DNA from: Geminicoccus sp036263595
GTDB taxonomy: Bacteria; Pseudomonadota; Alphaproteobacteria; Geminicoccales; Geminicoccaceae
Assembly: GCF_036263595.1 (NCBI RefSeq)
Contig: NZ_DATAGQ010000200.1
Span: 19,788 to 83,787, forward strand
Direction: 5' to 3'
Length of the DNA: 64,000 bases
Every line of letters begins with the position of its first letter. Position 1 is the first letter of the stretch. This document shows positions 42,281 through 50,901 of the stretch, in pieces. The notes beneath the pieces are model-generated. The model did not search any database, was not told where the DNA came from, and saw only the letters and a list, made by a program, of their open reading frames with translations. Both the position numbers and the translations under genes were made by a program.

Positions 42281-43987
42281 ATGCGCGGTAGGAGCCTCAC
42301 GTTGCGCGGATGGGTCAAAGCAGCACTATTCGTCATCGGCGGCTTATGGCCATGGCTGGCGCATGCCTCCTCGGCCACTGCCGCCCCGATCGACTGGGGC
42401 CAGAAGATCGCCGAAGCAGCCCTCACCGACAGGTCCGGTGATCCGCTGTCCGGCAGGAATCGGGTCTGGAGCTATCAACAGGCTCTTTACCTGCTGGGCC
42501 TGAAGCAGGTCTACGACCGGACCGGCGACGAGCGGCTGCTCGACCATCTGGAGCAGTGGGGCCGGCAGCATGTCGAGCCGGACGGGCGGATTGTCGCCTC
42601 GCCGGGCGGCGAGCCCATCGTTCTCGACACGCTGGACAGCCTAATGCCCGGCCGCGTGGTGCTGGTGCTCTGGCAGATAACCGGCGACACCCGCTACCGA
42701 CTTGCCGCCGAGACGATCCGCCAGCGCCTCGCCGACTGGCCGGGCACCTGCAACGGCGCCTTCTGGCACAAGGATTCGCCCAAGCCATGGTCGGCCAACG
42801 TCATCTGGGCGGATGGCTCGTTCATGTTCGCGCCGTTCCTGGTCGAGTACAGCCGCCTGTTCCCGGCCGACGCCAATACCGGCCGTGACGAGGCCGCGCG
42901 GCAGCTGGAGGCTTATGGCAGCCTTCTCCAGGATCCGGACTCGGGCCTGCTCTGGCACGCCTTCGACCAGGATCGCTACCATCCCTGGGCAAAGCAGCCC
43001 AACCCGCAGCATGCCCCGGTCATCTGGTGCCGTGCGGTCGGCTGGTACGGGGTGGCGCTGGTCACGGTGCTGGACGGGCTGCCGGTGAACCATCCGTACC
43101 GCGTGCCGCTGCTGAACCGCCTGACGAAGCTGATGGATGGCTATCGGCGCTACCTCGTTCCCTCGGAGGGCAGGTGGCGCCAGGTAATGAATGCGCCGGC
43201 CACCATCGAGACGGAGGACGGGCCGCTCACCAATTTCACCGAGACGTCCTGCTCGGCGCTTCATGCCTATGTGGTCGCACGCGCTGTCGAGGAAGGTTGG
43301 CTGACCCTGGCCCAGCATCGTGCCGCCGCCCTGGCCGCGCAGGGCGTGGTGTACCGCCTCTCCCTCGACGAGGGCCGGCCCGTCCTTGACGGCGCCGTCA
43401 AGGGCACCGGCATCGGTGCCGATCAGGCCGCCTACCTGAACCCGGCCTCGATCGTCCGGAACGACCTCCATGGGCTCGGCGCGTTCCTGCTCATGTACGA
43501 ATCCGCCCTGCGCCGGCCGCCGCCCGATGCGATCCAGCTGCAGATCGAGGCCGAGGCCGGAACGGTCCGCAGGCCGATGGCGGTGCTTGCCGAGGCTGAT
43601 GCGAGCAACGGCCGCCTGGTGGCAATCCCGCGGTCACCGGACGGCCCGGCGATCGACCCGGCCGGCCGCATGCTGGTCACGGTCGACCTGCCCAGGGCCG
43701 GCCGCTACCGCATCTGGGGCCGCTTCCTGGCGCCGTCCACCGACGCCAACACGCTGCGCCTGCGCATCGACGGCAAGGCCTGGTGGACCTGGGACATCCA
43801 GCCCCACCCGACGCTGTTGCGCTGGGATTCGCTGCGCATCGATACCGGCTACGCCACGCCCCCCATGCTCAACCTCGCCGCCGGCCGCCATACGATCGAG
43901 CTGGGCTATGGCGAAGGCGGCCTCCGGATCGACGCCCTGCTCCTTACGACGGCCAAGGTCTACGCTCCGGTGGGCGAGGAGCAGTAG
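42281..43987 (+). CDS. GH105/GH88-like unsaturated glycuronyl hydrolase with C-terminal carbohydrate-binding module
   Basis: 568 residues. A signal segment (about 10-32) precedes an alpha/alpha-barrel domain (about 36-415) with the GH105-type acids in DTLDSLMPG (Asp119) and WADGSFMFAPF (Asp178), and VIWCRAVGWYGVALVTVLD further on. The C-terminal 130 residues form a beta-sandwich with LQIEAEAG and YRIWGRFLAPS, resembling a CBM35-like galactose-binding module. Such enzymes remove the unsaturated uronic acid left by pectin or glycosaminoglycan lyases. No lyase or uptake gene is adjacent, and the module makes it longer than typical YteR (about 370). It is probably exported. Confidence 0.75.
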   Translation: MRGRSLTLRGWVKAALFVIGGLWPWLAHASSATAAPIDWGQKIAEAALTDRSGDPLSGRNRVWSYQQALYLLGLKQVYDRTGDERLLDHLEQWGRQHVEPDGRIVASPGGEPIVLDTLDSLMPGRVVLVLWQITGDTRYRLAAETIRQRLADWPGTCNGAFWHKDSPKPWSANVIWADGSFMFAPFLVEYSRLFPADANTGRDEAARQLEAYGSLLQDPDSGLLWHAFDQDRYHPWAKQPNPQHAPVIWCRAVGWYGVALVTVLDGLPVNHPYRVPLLNRLTKLMDGYRRYLVPSEGRWRQVMNAPATIETEDGPLTNFTETSCSALHAYVVARAVEEGWLTLAQHRAAALAAQGVVYRLSLDEGRPVLDGAVKGTGIGADQAAYLNPASIVRNDLHGLGAFLLMYESALRRPPPDAIQLQIEAEAGTVRRPMAVLAEADASNGRLVAIPRSPDGPAIDPAGRMLVTVDLPRAGRYRIWGRFLAPSTDANTLRLRIDGKAWWTWDIQPHPTLLRWDSLRIDTGYATPPMLNLAAGRHTIELGYGEGGLRIDALLLTTAKVYAPVGEEQ

Positions 43988-44016
43988 CCGCACAGGACTT
44001 AGGTCCTGCACCCGGC

Positions 44017-44199
44017 GTTCGTTCATGCTATCCTGGCTGCCGAGTCGACAGCCAGGGTTCTCGCATCATGCTCTGCATCACCAACATCGCCCGCAGCATG
44101 AACGAACCCGAGGAGGTATTCATTTTCAACGACTTGCCGTGCCGGCCCGCCCGGCGGCCGCTGCGGCCGGGTGGGCATTTCTGCATGAACGAACCCGAG
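44017..44199. repeat. Three copies of a GCATGAACGAAC element and a hairpin
   Basis: AGCATGAACGAAC occurs inverted at 44017-44029 and direct at 44095-44107; a longer 17-base form, GCATGAACGAACCCGAG, is exactly repeated at 44096-44112 and 44183-44199. Between them lies an 8-bp hairpin, CCTGGCTG/CAGCCAGG (44032-44056), which could terminate the hydrolase transcript. The direct copies can be read as MNEPE in one plus-strand frame, but no start or ribosome site supports a gene. Operator-like or small-repeat family; function unknown. Confidence 0.55.
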
Positions 44200-44206
44200 C
44201 ATGAAC

Positions 44207-44971
44207 TCAGTGCGAGGGGGCGCCCCACATCACGCCGCCATCCGCGACCAGGGTGTGACCGGTGATGTAGGAGGCTTCGTCCGACAGGAGGAAGGCTGCG
44301 ACGGAAGCCATCTCCTCGGGTGCGGCCGCCCTGCCCAGCGGAACCATCTCCTCGAACGCCCGCAGGCTGTCCGGATCGTTCAGCCAGTCGGGGTTCATGG
44401 GCGTCAGCACGCCGCCCGGTGCCAGGTTGTTGACGCGCACACCCTTGCGGGCCTGGGCCAGCGCCAGCGTCCTGGTCAGCCCGGCGAGGCCAGCTTTCGA
44501 CGCGGCGTAGCCAATATCCTCCTCCAAGGGCGTGATCTCGTGGACCGAGGACACGAACACGATGGCGCCGGTCGGGCCTTTGCGGTGCTTCAGGAAGGTC
44601 CTGGCCGACAGGTAGGCGCCCTTCAGGTTGACCCCGTGAACGACGTCCCAATCGGCGGATGGATAGTCGCTCGGATCGTTGATCCGCTTGGTCGCCGCGT
44701 TGGCGACCAGGTACTCCAGCCCCCCGAACGCATCTGCGACCTGGGCGAACGCCGCCTCCAGCGCCGCCTCGCTCGCCACGTCCGCCTCGACCGCCAGGTG
44801 CGGCCCGCTGTCCGCCTTCATGGCGTGCAGCACGTCCTGCGCCTGGTCCGCCTGCCCGAAATGGAGGACGGCCACCCGCACGCCCTCCTCCGCCAGCCGG
44901 ATCGCCGTCGCCTGGCCGATGCCGGTGGCAGCCCCCGTCACGATCGCCCTTTTCCCGAAAAGCCCGTGCAC
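44207..44971 (-). CDS. Short-chain dehydrogenase/reductase
   Basis: 254 residues, classical SDR. The cofactor motif VTGAATGIGQAT is at 11-22, with NAA in VANAATKR, the catalytic serine in VFVSSVHE, and YAASKAG with Tyr and Lys. The ending ITGHTLVADGGVMWG is typical. HFGQ at the second strand suggests NAD(H) use. It resembles glucose 1-dehydrogenase and 3-oxoacyl reductases; the substrate is unknown. It is divergent from the EamA transporter gene. Confidence 0.87.
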   Translation of the reverse strand: MHGLFGKRAIVTGAATGIGQATAIRLAEEGVRVAVLHFGQADQAQDVLHAMKADSGPHLAVEADVASEAALEAAFAQVADAFGGLEYLVANAATKRINDPSDYPSADWDVVHGVNLKGAYLSARTFLKHRKGPTGAIVFVSSVHEITPLEEDIGYAASKAGLAGLTRTLALAQARKGVRVNNLAPGGVLTPMNPDWLNDPDSLRAFEEMVPLGRAAAPEEMASVAAFLLSDEASYITGHTLVADGGVMWGAPSH

Positions 44972-45035
44972 TCTCTCGTCTCCTCGTCCCGCAGCGCCTA
45001 CACCAGCCCTGCGGCAGCCTTGTGCGGGACGGACG

Positions 45036-45938
45036 GTGACGGATCGCGAGCATCTGGTCGAGCGGGCGGCACCCTTTGTGTTCCTGTTCCTGTGGAGTGG
45101 CGGCTATGTCGCCGCACGTCTGGGCATCGTCGACAGCACGCCTGTCACCCTTGTCGCCATCCGCTTCGTGCTGGCAGCGTTCCTGTTCGTGCTGATCGCG
45201 AGCCTGCTGGGCGCACGCTGGCCCAGGGGCCGGCAACTCTTCTGGATCGCCGTGGTGGGCCTGCTGAACCAGGGCGTCTACTTCATCTGCGCCTACCTCG
45301 CCTTTGGCCAGGGGATCGGCGCCGGCACGGCTGCGCTCATCAATGCGCTGCAGCCCGTCCTCACCGCCTGCGTGGCGCTGCCGCTTCTCGGCGAGCGGGT
45401 TCGGCCCTGGCAGTGGCTGGGCCTGGTGCTGGGCCTCTCGGGCGTCACCTGCGTCATCTGGAACAAGCTGGCGCTGGGCTTCGGCACCCCGCTCGGCGTC
45501 GCCTGGGGTTTCGCCACCGTGCTGGCGGTCACGATCGGCACGCTGATACAGAAGCGCTTCTGCCCGGTCTTCGACCTCTGGAGCGGCGGTGCCGTCCAGT
45601 ATCTCGCCGCCGCCAGCCTGAGCGTCCTGGTCGCACCCTTGGCCGAGACCCCAGCCGTCAACCTTACCCCGACCTTTCTGGGCGTGATGGCCTATCTCGT
45701 CATCGGCAACTCCGTGATCGCCGTCAGCCTGATGAATCTGATGATCCGCAAGGGTGAAGCCGCCCGCGTCACCAGCCTGCTCTACCTGGTTCCCGGCGGA
45801 GCCGCCCTGTTGGCCTGGCCGATCCTGGGCGAGACCTTCTCGCCCCTCGCACTCCTGGGTCTGGTCACGGCCGGCACGGGCGTGTGGCTGGTCATGGGCG
45901 GCGGACGCCGGCTAGGCTCGGCCAGAACTGCCGGCTGA
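45036..45938 (+). CDS. EamA/DMT-family transporter
   Basis: 300 residues with ten membrane segments in two EamA repeats (about 8-140 and 150-290). The first repeat has WSGGYVAARLGIVDSTP and GTAALINALQPVLTACVA, and the second IAVSLMNLMIRKGEAARV followed by SLLYLVPGGAALLAWPILGE. DMT exporters of this type move amino acids, nucleotides or other metabolites outward. I chose a GTG at 45036 because the reading frame before it belongs to the opposite-strand SDR and GGGACGGA precedes the GTG. It is followed by a LysE-type exporter. Confidence 0.85.
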   Translation: MTDREHLVERAAPFVFLFLWSGGYVAARLGIVDSTPVTLVAIRFVLAAFLFVLIASLLGARWPRGRQLFWIAVVGLLNQGVYFICAYLAFGQGIGAGTAALINALQPVLTACVALPLLGERVRPWQWLGLVLGLSGVTCVIWNKLALGFGTPLGVAWGFATVLAVTIGTLIQKRFCPVFDLWSGGAVQYLAAASLSVLVAPLAETPAVNLTPTFLGVMAYLVIGNSVIAVSLMNLMIRKGEAARVTSLLYLVPGGAALLAWPILGETFSPLALLGLVTAGTGVWLVMGGGRRLGSARTAG

Positions 45939-45965
45939 CTGGTCCGGCCGCCACTCGGGCTCACC

Positions 45966-46592
45966 ATGCCACCATCCAACCTCGGCCCAGCCCTGCAGGG
46001 TCTGGCCCTGGGCTTCGGCCTGATCGTCGCGATCGGCGCGCAGAACGCCTTCGTCCTGCGCTGCGGCCTGGTGCGCCGGTTTGTCCTGCCGGTCGTCCTG
46101 CTCTGCGCCTTCTCGGACGCGATCCTGATCGCCGCCGGCTGCATCGGGCTTGGCACGCTCATCAGCGGCTCGCCCGGCCTGCTGCGCGCGGTGGCAGCCG
46201 GCGGTGCCCTGTTCCTGGCCTGGTACGGGATTGCCGCCTTGCGCCGGGCCCTGCATCCGGGCGCTCTTCGAGCCGATGCCGGCATTCCGCAGACGCTGGG
46301 AGGTGCCCTTGCCACCGCCGCCGCCTTCACCTGGCTGAACCCGCACGTCTACCTGGACACCGTGGTCCTGCTCGGCAGCATCTCGGCCCGCTTCGCCGGC
46401 ACCCAGCGACTCGCCTTCGGCACGGGTGCTGCCGTTGCCTCCTTCATCTGGTTCATCGGCCTGGGCTATGGTGCGCGCCTGCTGAGCCCGCTCTTCGCCC
46501 GTCCTGCCGCCTGGCGCGTGCTGGACCTGATCATCGCCGTCGTGATGTTCATGATCGCCCTGCCGCTCGCCCGCTCGGCCTGGCAAGGCTAG
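45966..46592 (+). CDS. LysE/ArgO-family amino-acid exporter
   Basis: 208 residues with six membrane segments. LIVAIGAQNAFVLRCGL near residue 19-35 and WLNPHVYLDTVVLLGS in the second half are diagnostic of the LysE/ArgO branch, which exports lysine and/or arginine. There is no divergent ArgP/LysG regulator here; ArgP-type control is therefore not evident. It is 27 bases after the EamA gene and likely co-transcribed with it. Confidence 0.9.
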   Translation: MPPSNLGPALQGLALGFGLIVAIGAQNAFVLRCGLVRRFVLPVVLLCAFSDAILIAAGCIGLGTLISGSPGLLRAVAAGGALFLAWYGIAALRRALHPGALRADAGIPQTLGGALATAAAFTWLNPHVYLDTVVLLGSISARFAGTQRLAFGTGAAVASFIWFIGLGYGARLLSPLFARPAAWRVLDLIIAVVMFMIALPLARSAWQG

Positions 46593-46614
46593 ACCTGTCT
46601 CCCCTTGGACGCTC

Positions 46615-47115
46615 ATGGACCTGTACCCGATGACGATCACCATCCGCGACCTGTGCGCCGCCGACCGCGAACTGATGGTCCGCTGGACGGTGGACTTCTT
46701 CGGCGACCTGAAGGCCGGCGGCGATCCCTATTTTGCCGGGGCGGTGCTGCGCCCTGACATGGTCGAGCGCGAACTGATCCTGCCCTTGCCCGACGGGCGC
46801 CTCGGCGTGATGGCCCTGCGGGACAGTCACCCGGCCGGCTACCTGACCGCCCGCCTCGACCGTCCCTTCGTCAACGAATCGCCGATCCATCAGGTCGGCC
46901 ATGTCAGCCACGTCTACGTGGCGCCCGAGCACCGCCGCCATGGTGTGGCCACGGCCCTGCTCCAACATGCCGAGCGCTGGTTCGCCAATCGGGGCATCGG
47001 CTGGATGCAGATCTCCTGGCAGCCAGGCAATCCGATGGCCGACGCGGCTTGGCGCGCCGCCGGCTTCGAGCCCTACCGGATCTATGGCCGCAGGCGCGTG
47101 GACGACGACGGGTGA
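46615..47115 (+). CDS. GNAT-family acetyltransferase
   Basis: 166 residues. The acetyl-CoA binding segment is VYVAPEHRRHGVATALLQ (about 101-118), followed by AERWFANRGIGWMQISW and a final AAWRAAGFEPY. An internal ATG at 46630 is an alternative start. The neighbourhood of two small-molecule exporters does not identify the acetyl acceptor. Confidence 0.85.
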   Translation: MDLYPMTITIRDLCAADRELMVRWTVDFFGDLKAGGDPYFAGAVLRPDMVERELILPLPDGRLGVMALRDSHPAGYLTARLDRPFVNESPIHQVGHVSHVYVAPEHRRHGVATALLQHAERWFANRGIGWMQISWQPGNPMADAAWRAAGFEPYRIYGRRRVDDDG

Positions 47116-47891
47116 ATTAGGTAGACTATCCTAGATGGCTCGATCGCTCATGGTCGGAATGCAGACATGGGAGATCGGGATGAACCAGACGGCACATGTG
47201 AGATGGAGCGCCAATGGAACGAAAGGGCGCACGCTCGCCTCCGCCGTCTGGTCAAACCACCGGCCAATGCAGCCGTGGCAAGGGTCAGGCGCAGGATCGT
47301 GGCGTGGTTCGCCCCGATGTAGCGGCCCAGGTGCTCTAGACGACGCCTTCTTGGCCAGCGGAAAGGTCCCGGCCAGCCTGCTTGTCGGGTTGACCAACGG
47401 CAGCAACAACTACATGGTCGGACACGATCTATCGTATATGCAGTCATCGGTTTGGCGATAGAAGAACACAAGATCGAACGGGCAGCACTCCTGGACCACT
47501 GCGCAAACTGCCAGGCGACGTCCAGCCGATATCATGATCCAGTTCGACAGGCGGGGCAGGTGATGACCGACGAGCCGATGGACGGGAGCCTTGGCGGCGA
47601 TCGCGACTTCACCGAAGCCGACAATGCTTTCCAGGTTGCCGTCTTGCCCGATACTGGCGATGAGCCTTTCCAGGATCCGCGTGTCCATCTGCCCGTGTCG
47701 CGGCTCTCTGGGCAGCGCGAGCAGGACCCAGATCTGGCCCGCACCCAGCATCTCACCATCCCTCTGGATCCGGCCGGACAGGCTGCAGAACGGATGCGCG
47801 AGCACCTGCTGGTCTCGAAGCAAAGCCTCGTAGACTAGCGTTGCGATCGTCCCGGCAGCGGGATCCAACAACCTTCAGGGAGACGCTGACA
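47116..47891. other. Gene-poor region with possible toxin remnant
   Basis: 776 bases between the GNAT gene and the TRAP operon. Several open frames exist on both strands but none has a ribosome site and a family match along its length. The right part (47410-47871, minus) is listed separately as a possible PIN-toxin remnant. I see nothing I can name in 47116-47409. Confidence 0.45.
47410..47871 (-). pseudogene. Possible degenerate PIN/VapC-type toxin remnant
   Basis: On the minus strand LLRDQQVLAHPFCSLSGRIQ then RDGEML resembles the middle of VapC toxins (LL...VLAHPFVIGELALG..), with LALPREPR and DTRILERLIAS roughly where the next helices would be. The N-terminal LVDTSVW aspartate motif is missing, the GIGWVDAHLL block is not seen in any frame, and no antitoxin lies upstream, where the TRAP binding-protein gene begins. 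This reading is tentative; the frame may be unrelated. Confidence 0.3.
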
Positions 47892-48890
47892 ATGATGAAA
47901 AGATTGCTGACTGCGTTGTCGGTCACCACCGTCTTGATCGCAGGCGGCGTCGCCAAGGCCGAAACGCTCCGCTTCGGCCACGCCAATGCGCCGGGCGAGG
48001 TCCTGAACGACCTGTTCAACGAGTTCGCGGAGAAGGTGAAGGAGCGCACCGGCGGCGAGCTGGAAATCCAGGTCTTTCCTGCCGAGCAGCTTGGCAAGGA
48101 GGCCGACCTCGTTCAGCAGGTGAAGTTCGGCGCCCTCGACATCTCCGCACCGAGCATGCCCGTCATGTCCTCGCTGGTCCCGGCCATGGAAATGGCCAGT
48201 GCACCTTTTCTGTGGAAGAGCTGGGAAGAGGCCGAGAAGGTGATCCAGGGGCCAGCCTTCGCCCCGCTTTGGGATGAACTGCGTGATCAGCACAACATCG
48301 TGCCACTCACCAAGATATCCTATTGGGGCTGGCGCAACTTCACCTTCACCGATCGTGAGGTCCGCAAGCCTGAGGACATGGCCGGCCTGAAGATCCGCGT
48401 GCCGGAAAGCCCGATCTGGGTCGAGATGGTCCGTGCGTTCGGCGCTGCGCCCACGCCCATCCCCTTCGGCGAGGTCTACACCGCCCTGCAGCAGAAGACA
48501 GTGGATGGTCAGGAGAACCCTATTCCGACCATCTACTCCCGTAAGTTCTACGAAGTGCAGGGCGTGCTGACGCTCGACCGGCACATGCTGCAGAACAACA
48601 CGATCGTGATCGCCAAGACGACCTGGGACCGCCTGCCGGAGGAGCAGCAGAAGGTATTGGTGGAGGAGGCGGCTGCGATCTCGGCCAAGAATACCGAGCT
48701 GCAGCAGGGCCGTGAGGAAAGCATGCTCGAGGAGATCCGCAAGTCCGGCCGGACCAAGATCATCGAGGATGTCGACGCCGAGGCCTTCCAGAAGGCGATC
48801 GAGCCGATCTACCCGGAGCTGGCAACTCGCTGGGGCGAGGAGCATTGGCAGCGCCTGCAGGACGCAATCGCACAGGTTCGTGCCCAATAG
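47892..48890 (+). CDS. dctP: TRAP transporter substrate-binding protein DctP
   Basis: 332 residues with a signal peptide ending VAKA (about residue 22). DctP-family features are RFGHANAPGEVLNDLFNEFA, the ligand-pairing arginine in MAGLKIRVPESPIW, and GEVYTALQQKTVDGQENP. AGGGAG precedes the ATG. It binds a small organic acid or acid sugar in the periplasm for DctQM encoded downstream; the substrate cannot be read directly. A carboxylate is expected, since the conserved arginine pairs with a carboxylate in characterised members. Confidence 0.92.
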   Translation: MMKRLLTALSVTTVLIAGGVAKAETLRFGHANAPGEVLNDLFNEFAEKVKERTGGELEIQVFPAEQLGKEADLVQQVKFGALDISAPSMPVMSSLVPAMEMASAPFLWKSWEEAEKVIQGPAFAPLWDELRDQHNIVPLTKISYWGWRNFTFTDREVRKPEDMAGLKIRVPESPIWVEMVRAFGAAPTPIPFGEVYTALQQKTVDGQENPIPTIYSRKFYEVQGVLTLDRHMLQNNTIVIAKTTWDRLPEEQQKVLVEEAAAISAKNTELQQGREESMLEEIRKSGRTKIIEDVDAEAFQKAIEPIYPELATRWGEEHWQRLQDAIAQVRAQ

Positions 48891-48902
48891 CGGAACCTGC
48901 GC

Positions 48903-49430
48903 ATGCCTGCCTCCTGGCTCGTGCGGCTCGACGACGGGCTGGGCTACGCCGAGGATCTGTTCCTCGGCGTAGCCCACGCCATCATTGCCGGCCTCGTCAT
49001 CGCCGCTGTGTTCTTCCGCTACGTCGTGAGTGATCCGCTCGTCTGGTCGGAAGAATTCATCGTCATCGTCTTCACCTGGATGCTGTTCATCGGCCTTTCC
49101 AGCGGCTTCCGCGCACGCATGCATCTGCGCATCGATGCGCTGCTCGTGGTGCTGCCCGGGCGATGGCGCGGATTCCTGGGCGTACTGGCCGTGATCGCGA
49201 CGCTCGTGACGCTTCTGTGCCTGGCATGGTTCGGCACGCAGCTCTGCATGACCATGTACCGGTCACCCACACCGATGATGCGCATCTCGTCCGCCTGGGC
49301 GATCGCGGCGGTACCGGCCGGGGCCGTTCTTTCCTGCATCCACATTCTGCGCCATGCCATCTGTGACGGCCTCAATCGTACGCTCTGGCCGGACGACCTG
49401 ATCGGCGCCGCCGAAGAGGAGGCGGTCTGA
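48903..49430 (+). CDS. dctQ: TRAP transporter small membrane subunit DctQ
   Basis: 175 residues with four membrane segments. DctQ features are VIAAVFFRYVVSDPLVWSEE and the FIVIVFTWMLFIGLSSGFR that follows, then HLRIDAL. It starts 12 bases after dctP and its stop overlaps the dctM start. The early coding sequence contains a perfect 15-bp hairpin (48941-48975), listed separately. Confidence 0.9.
   Translation: MPASWLVRLDDGLGYAEDLFLGVAHAIIAGLVIAAVFFRYVVSDPLVWSEEFIVIVFTWMLFIGLSSGFRARMHLRIDALLVVLPGRWRGFLGVLAVIATLVTLLCLAWFGTQLCMTMYRSPTPMMRISSAWAIAAVPAGAVLSCIHILRHAICDGLNRTLWPDDLIGAAEEEAV
48941..48975 (+). promoter_or_regulatory. Perfect 15-bp hairpin inside the dctQ coding sequence
   Basis: GGGCTACGCCGAGGA (48941-48955) and TCCTCGGCGTAGCCC (48961-48975) are exact complements with a 5-base loop, 38 bases into dctQ. 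The stem encodes part of LGYAEDLFLGVAHA. In the mRNA it would be very stable and lies just after the ribosome-loading region, so it may slow or attenuate dctQM expression relative to dctP. No T-run follows. Confidence 0.6.
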
Positions 49431-50701
49431 TGCTGGTGCTCGCCCTGGTCTTCGCCTTGCTCGTGGCGGTCGGCACGCCTGTTGCGATCGCCATGATCGC
49501 CTCGTCGGGCTTCGTGATCTGGCAGGAGGGTATCCCGCTCTCGCTCGTGGCCCAGCGCATCTTCGCCGGCCTGCAGTCCTTCCCCCTTCTGGCCGTGCCG
49601 CTGTTCACCTTGGCCGGTTCCTTGATGAACGAATCGGGGATCAGCGAGCGGCTGTTTGCCTTTACCCGCGCGATCGTAGGCCATATCCGCGGCGGCCTTG
49701 CTCAGACAGCCATCATCGGCAACGTGTTCCTGTCCGGCATTTCCGGCTCATCCATCGCTGATACCGCCGCCACCACTCGAGTGCTGGTCCCGCAGCTGGA
49801 ACGCAGCGGCTACAGCCGCGCGTTCGGTGCAGCCCTTTCAGCCTCGGCAGGGACGCTCGGGCCGATCATCCCCCCGTCCATCCTGATGGTGCTCTATGCC
49901 TGGCAGGCGAACGTCTCGCTCGGCGCACTCTTCATCGCTGGTCTGATTCCCGGCGTGGTGATGGCAGGGGCCATGGCCACAGTGATCATGATCCTAGCGA
50001 GGATCCGGAACTATCCGACCTCGGGCGCCTTTCGGGCGAGCGTGCTCTGGGCCACGTTCAAGCGTGCCATCTGGGCGCTCCTGATGCCGGTCATCATCAT
50101 CGTGGGCTTTCGCCTGGGTGCCGTGACCGCCACCGAGATAGCCGGCATTGCTGCGCTCTATTCGGCGCTCATCGGCATCTTCGTCTATCGCACGCTCAAG
50201 TGGTCGAGCCTGCCGCACATCCTGACCACGACGGCCCGCGAGACGGCCGTCATCCTGATGATCGCCGGGGCGGCCTCCCCGTTCAGCTGGATCCTCGGCA
50301 TCGAGCAGGCACCGCAGCTCGTCGTGCAGACGCTGACCGCGGTCAGTTCCGAGGCCTGGGTGATCCTGCTCATCCTCAACGTGGCGCTTCTGATCGTCGG
50401 CATGTTCGTCGAGACCATCGCCGTCATGATCATCCTGGTGCCAATCCTGCTCCCGCTCCTCACGACGCTGCAGATCGATCTGGTCCACTTCGGCATCGTG
50501 CTGCTGGTCAACCTGGTGATCGGACAGCTGACGCCGCCTGTAGGCGTTCTTCTGTTCGTGTCCATCACTATTGCGAAGGTCACGATGGGGCAGATCTTGC
50601 GCGAGGTCTGGCCGTTCTTCCTGGGCCTGATCATGGCGCTTGCCCTCATCACCTATCTGCCGGGCCTGAGCATCTGGCTGCCGCACGTCCTGGGCTTTTG
50701 A
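49430..50701 (+). CDS. dctM: TRAP transporter large membrane subunit DctM
   Basis: 423 residues with about twelve membrane segments. DctM-family blocks are LLAVPLFTLAGSLMNESGIS, VFLSGISGSSIADTAATTRV, GTLGPIIPPSILMVLYAW and LTPPVGVLLFVSITIAKV. ATG overlaps the dctQ stop. It forms the Na+-coupled transport channel with DctQ. The operon ends here; the next 200 bases before the tpiA-like gene hold nothing I recognise. Confidence 0.93.
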   Translation: MLVLALVFALLVAVGTPVAIAMIASSGFVIWQEGIPLSLVAQRIFAGLQSFPLLAVPLFTLAGSLMNESGISERLFAFTRAIVGHIRGGLAQTAIIGNVFLSGISGSSIADTAATTRVLVPQLERSGYSRAFGAALSASAGTLGPIIPPSILMVLYAWQANVSLGALFIAGLIPGVVMAGAMATVIMILARIRNYPTSGAFRASVLWATFKRAIWALLMPVIIIVGFRLGAVTATEIAGIAALYSALIGIFVYRTLKWSSLPHILTTTARETAVILMIAGAASPFSWILGIEQAPQLVVQTLTAVSSEAWVILLILNVALLIVGMFVETIAVMIILVPILLPLLTTLQIDLVHFGIVLLVNLVIGQLTPPVGVLLFVSITIAKVTMGQILREVWPFFLGLIMALALITYLPGLSIWLPHVLGF

Positions 50702-50901
50702 AATGATGGCAACTTCAAGAAGCGAGACCAAGAGCCTCGGGATCACGCCAAATACTTCGGCTACCGGCTAGGGAACTCGTGGGTGGTCACATTGGTGGTC
50801 GACTCGGGCTCAGGCGACGGTGCTCCATCATGGCGACAGTCTCATCATGGCTCACCGAGCGCTACAGGCCAGGTCTCCGCTGGCCGCTGACCATTTCAGC
50901 G

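Noticed and set aside
44028..45236. 402-codon minus-strand open frame overlapping the SDR
   Set aside because: The SDR (44207-44971) is in another frame with all catalytic motifs; this frame is its shadow.
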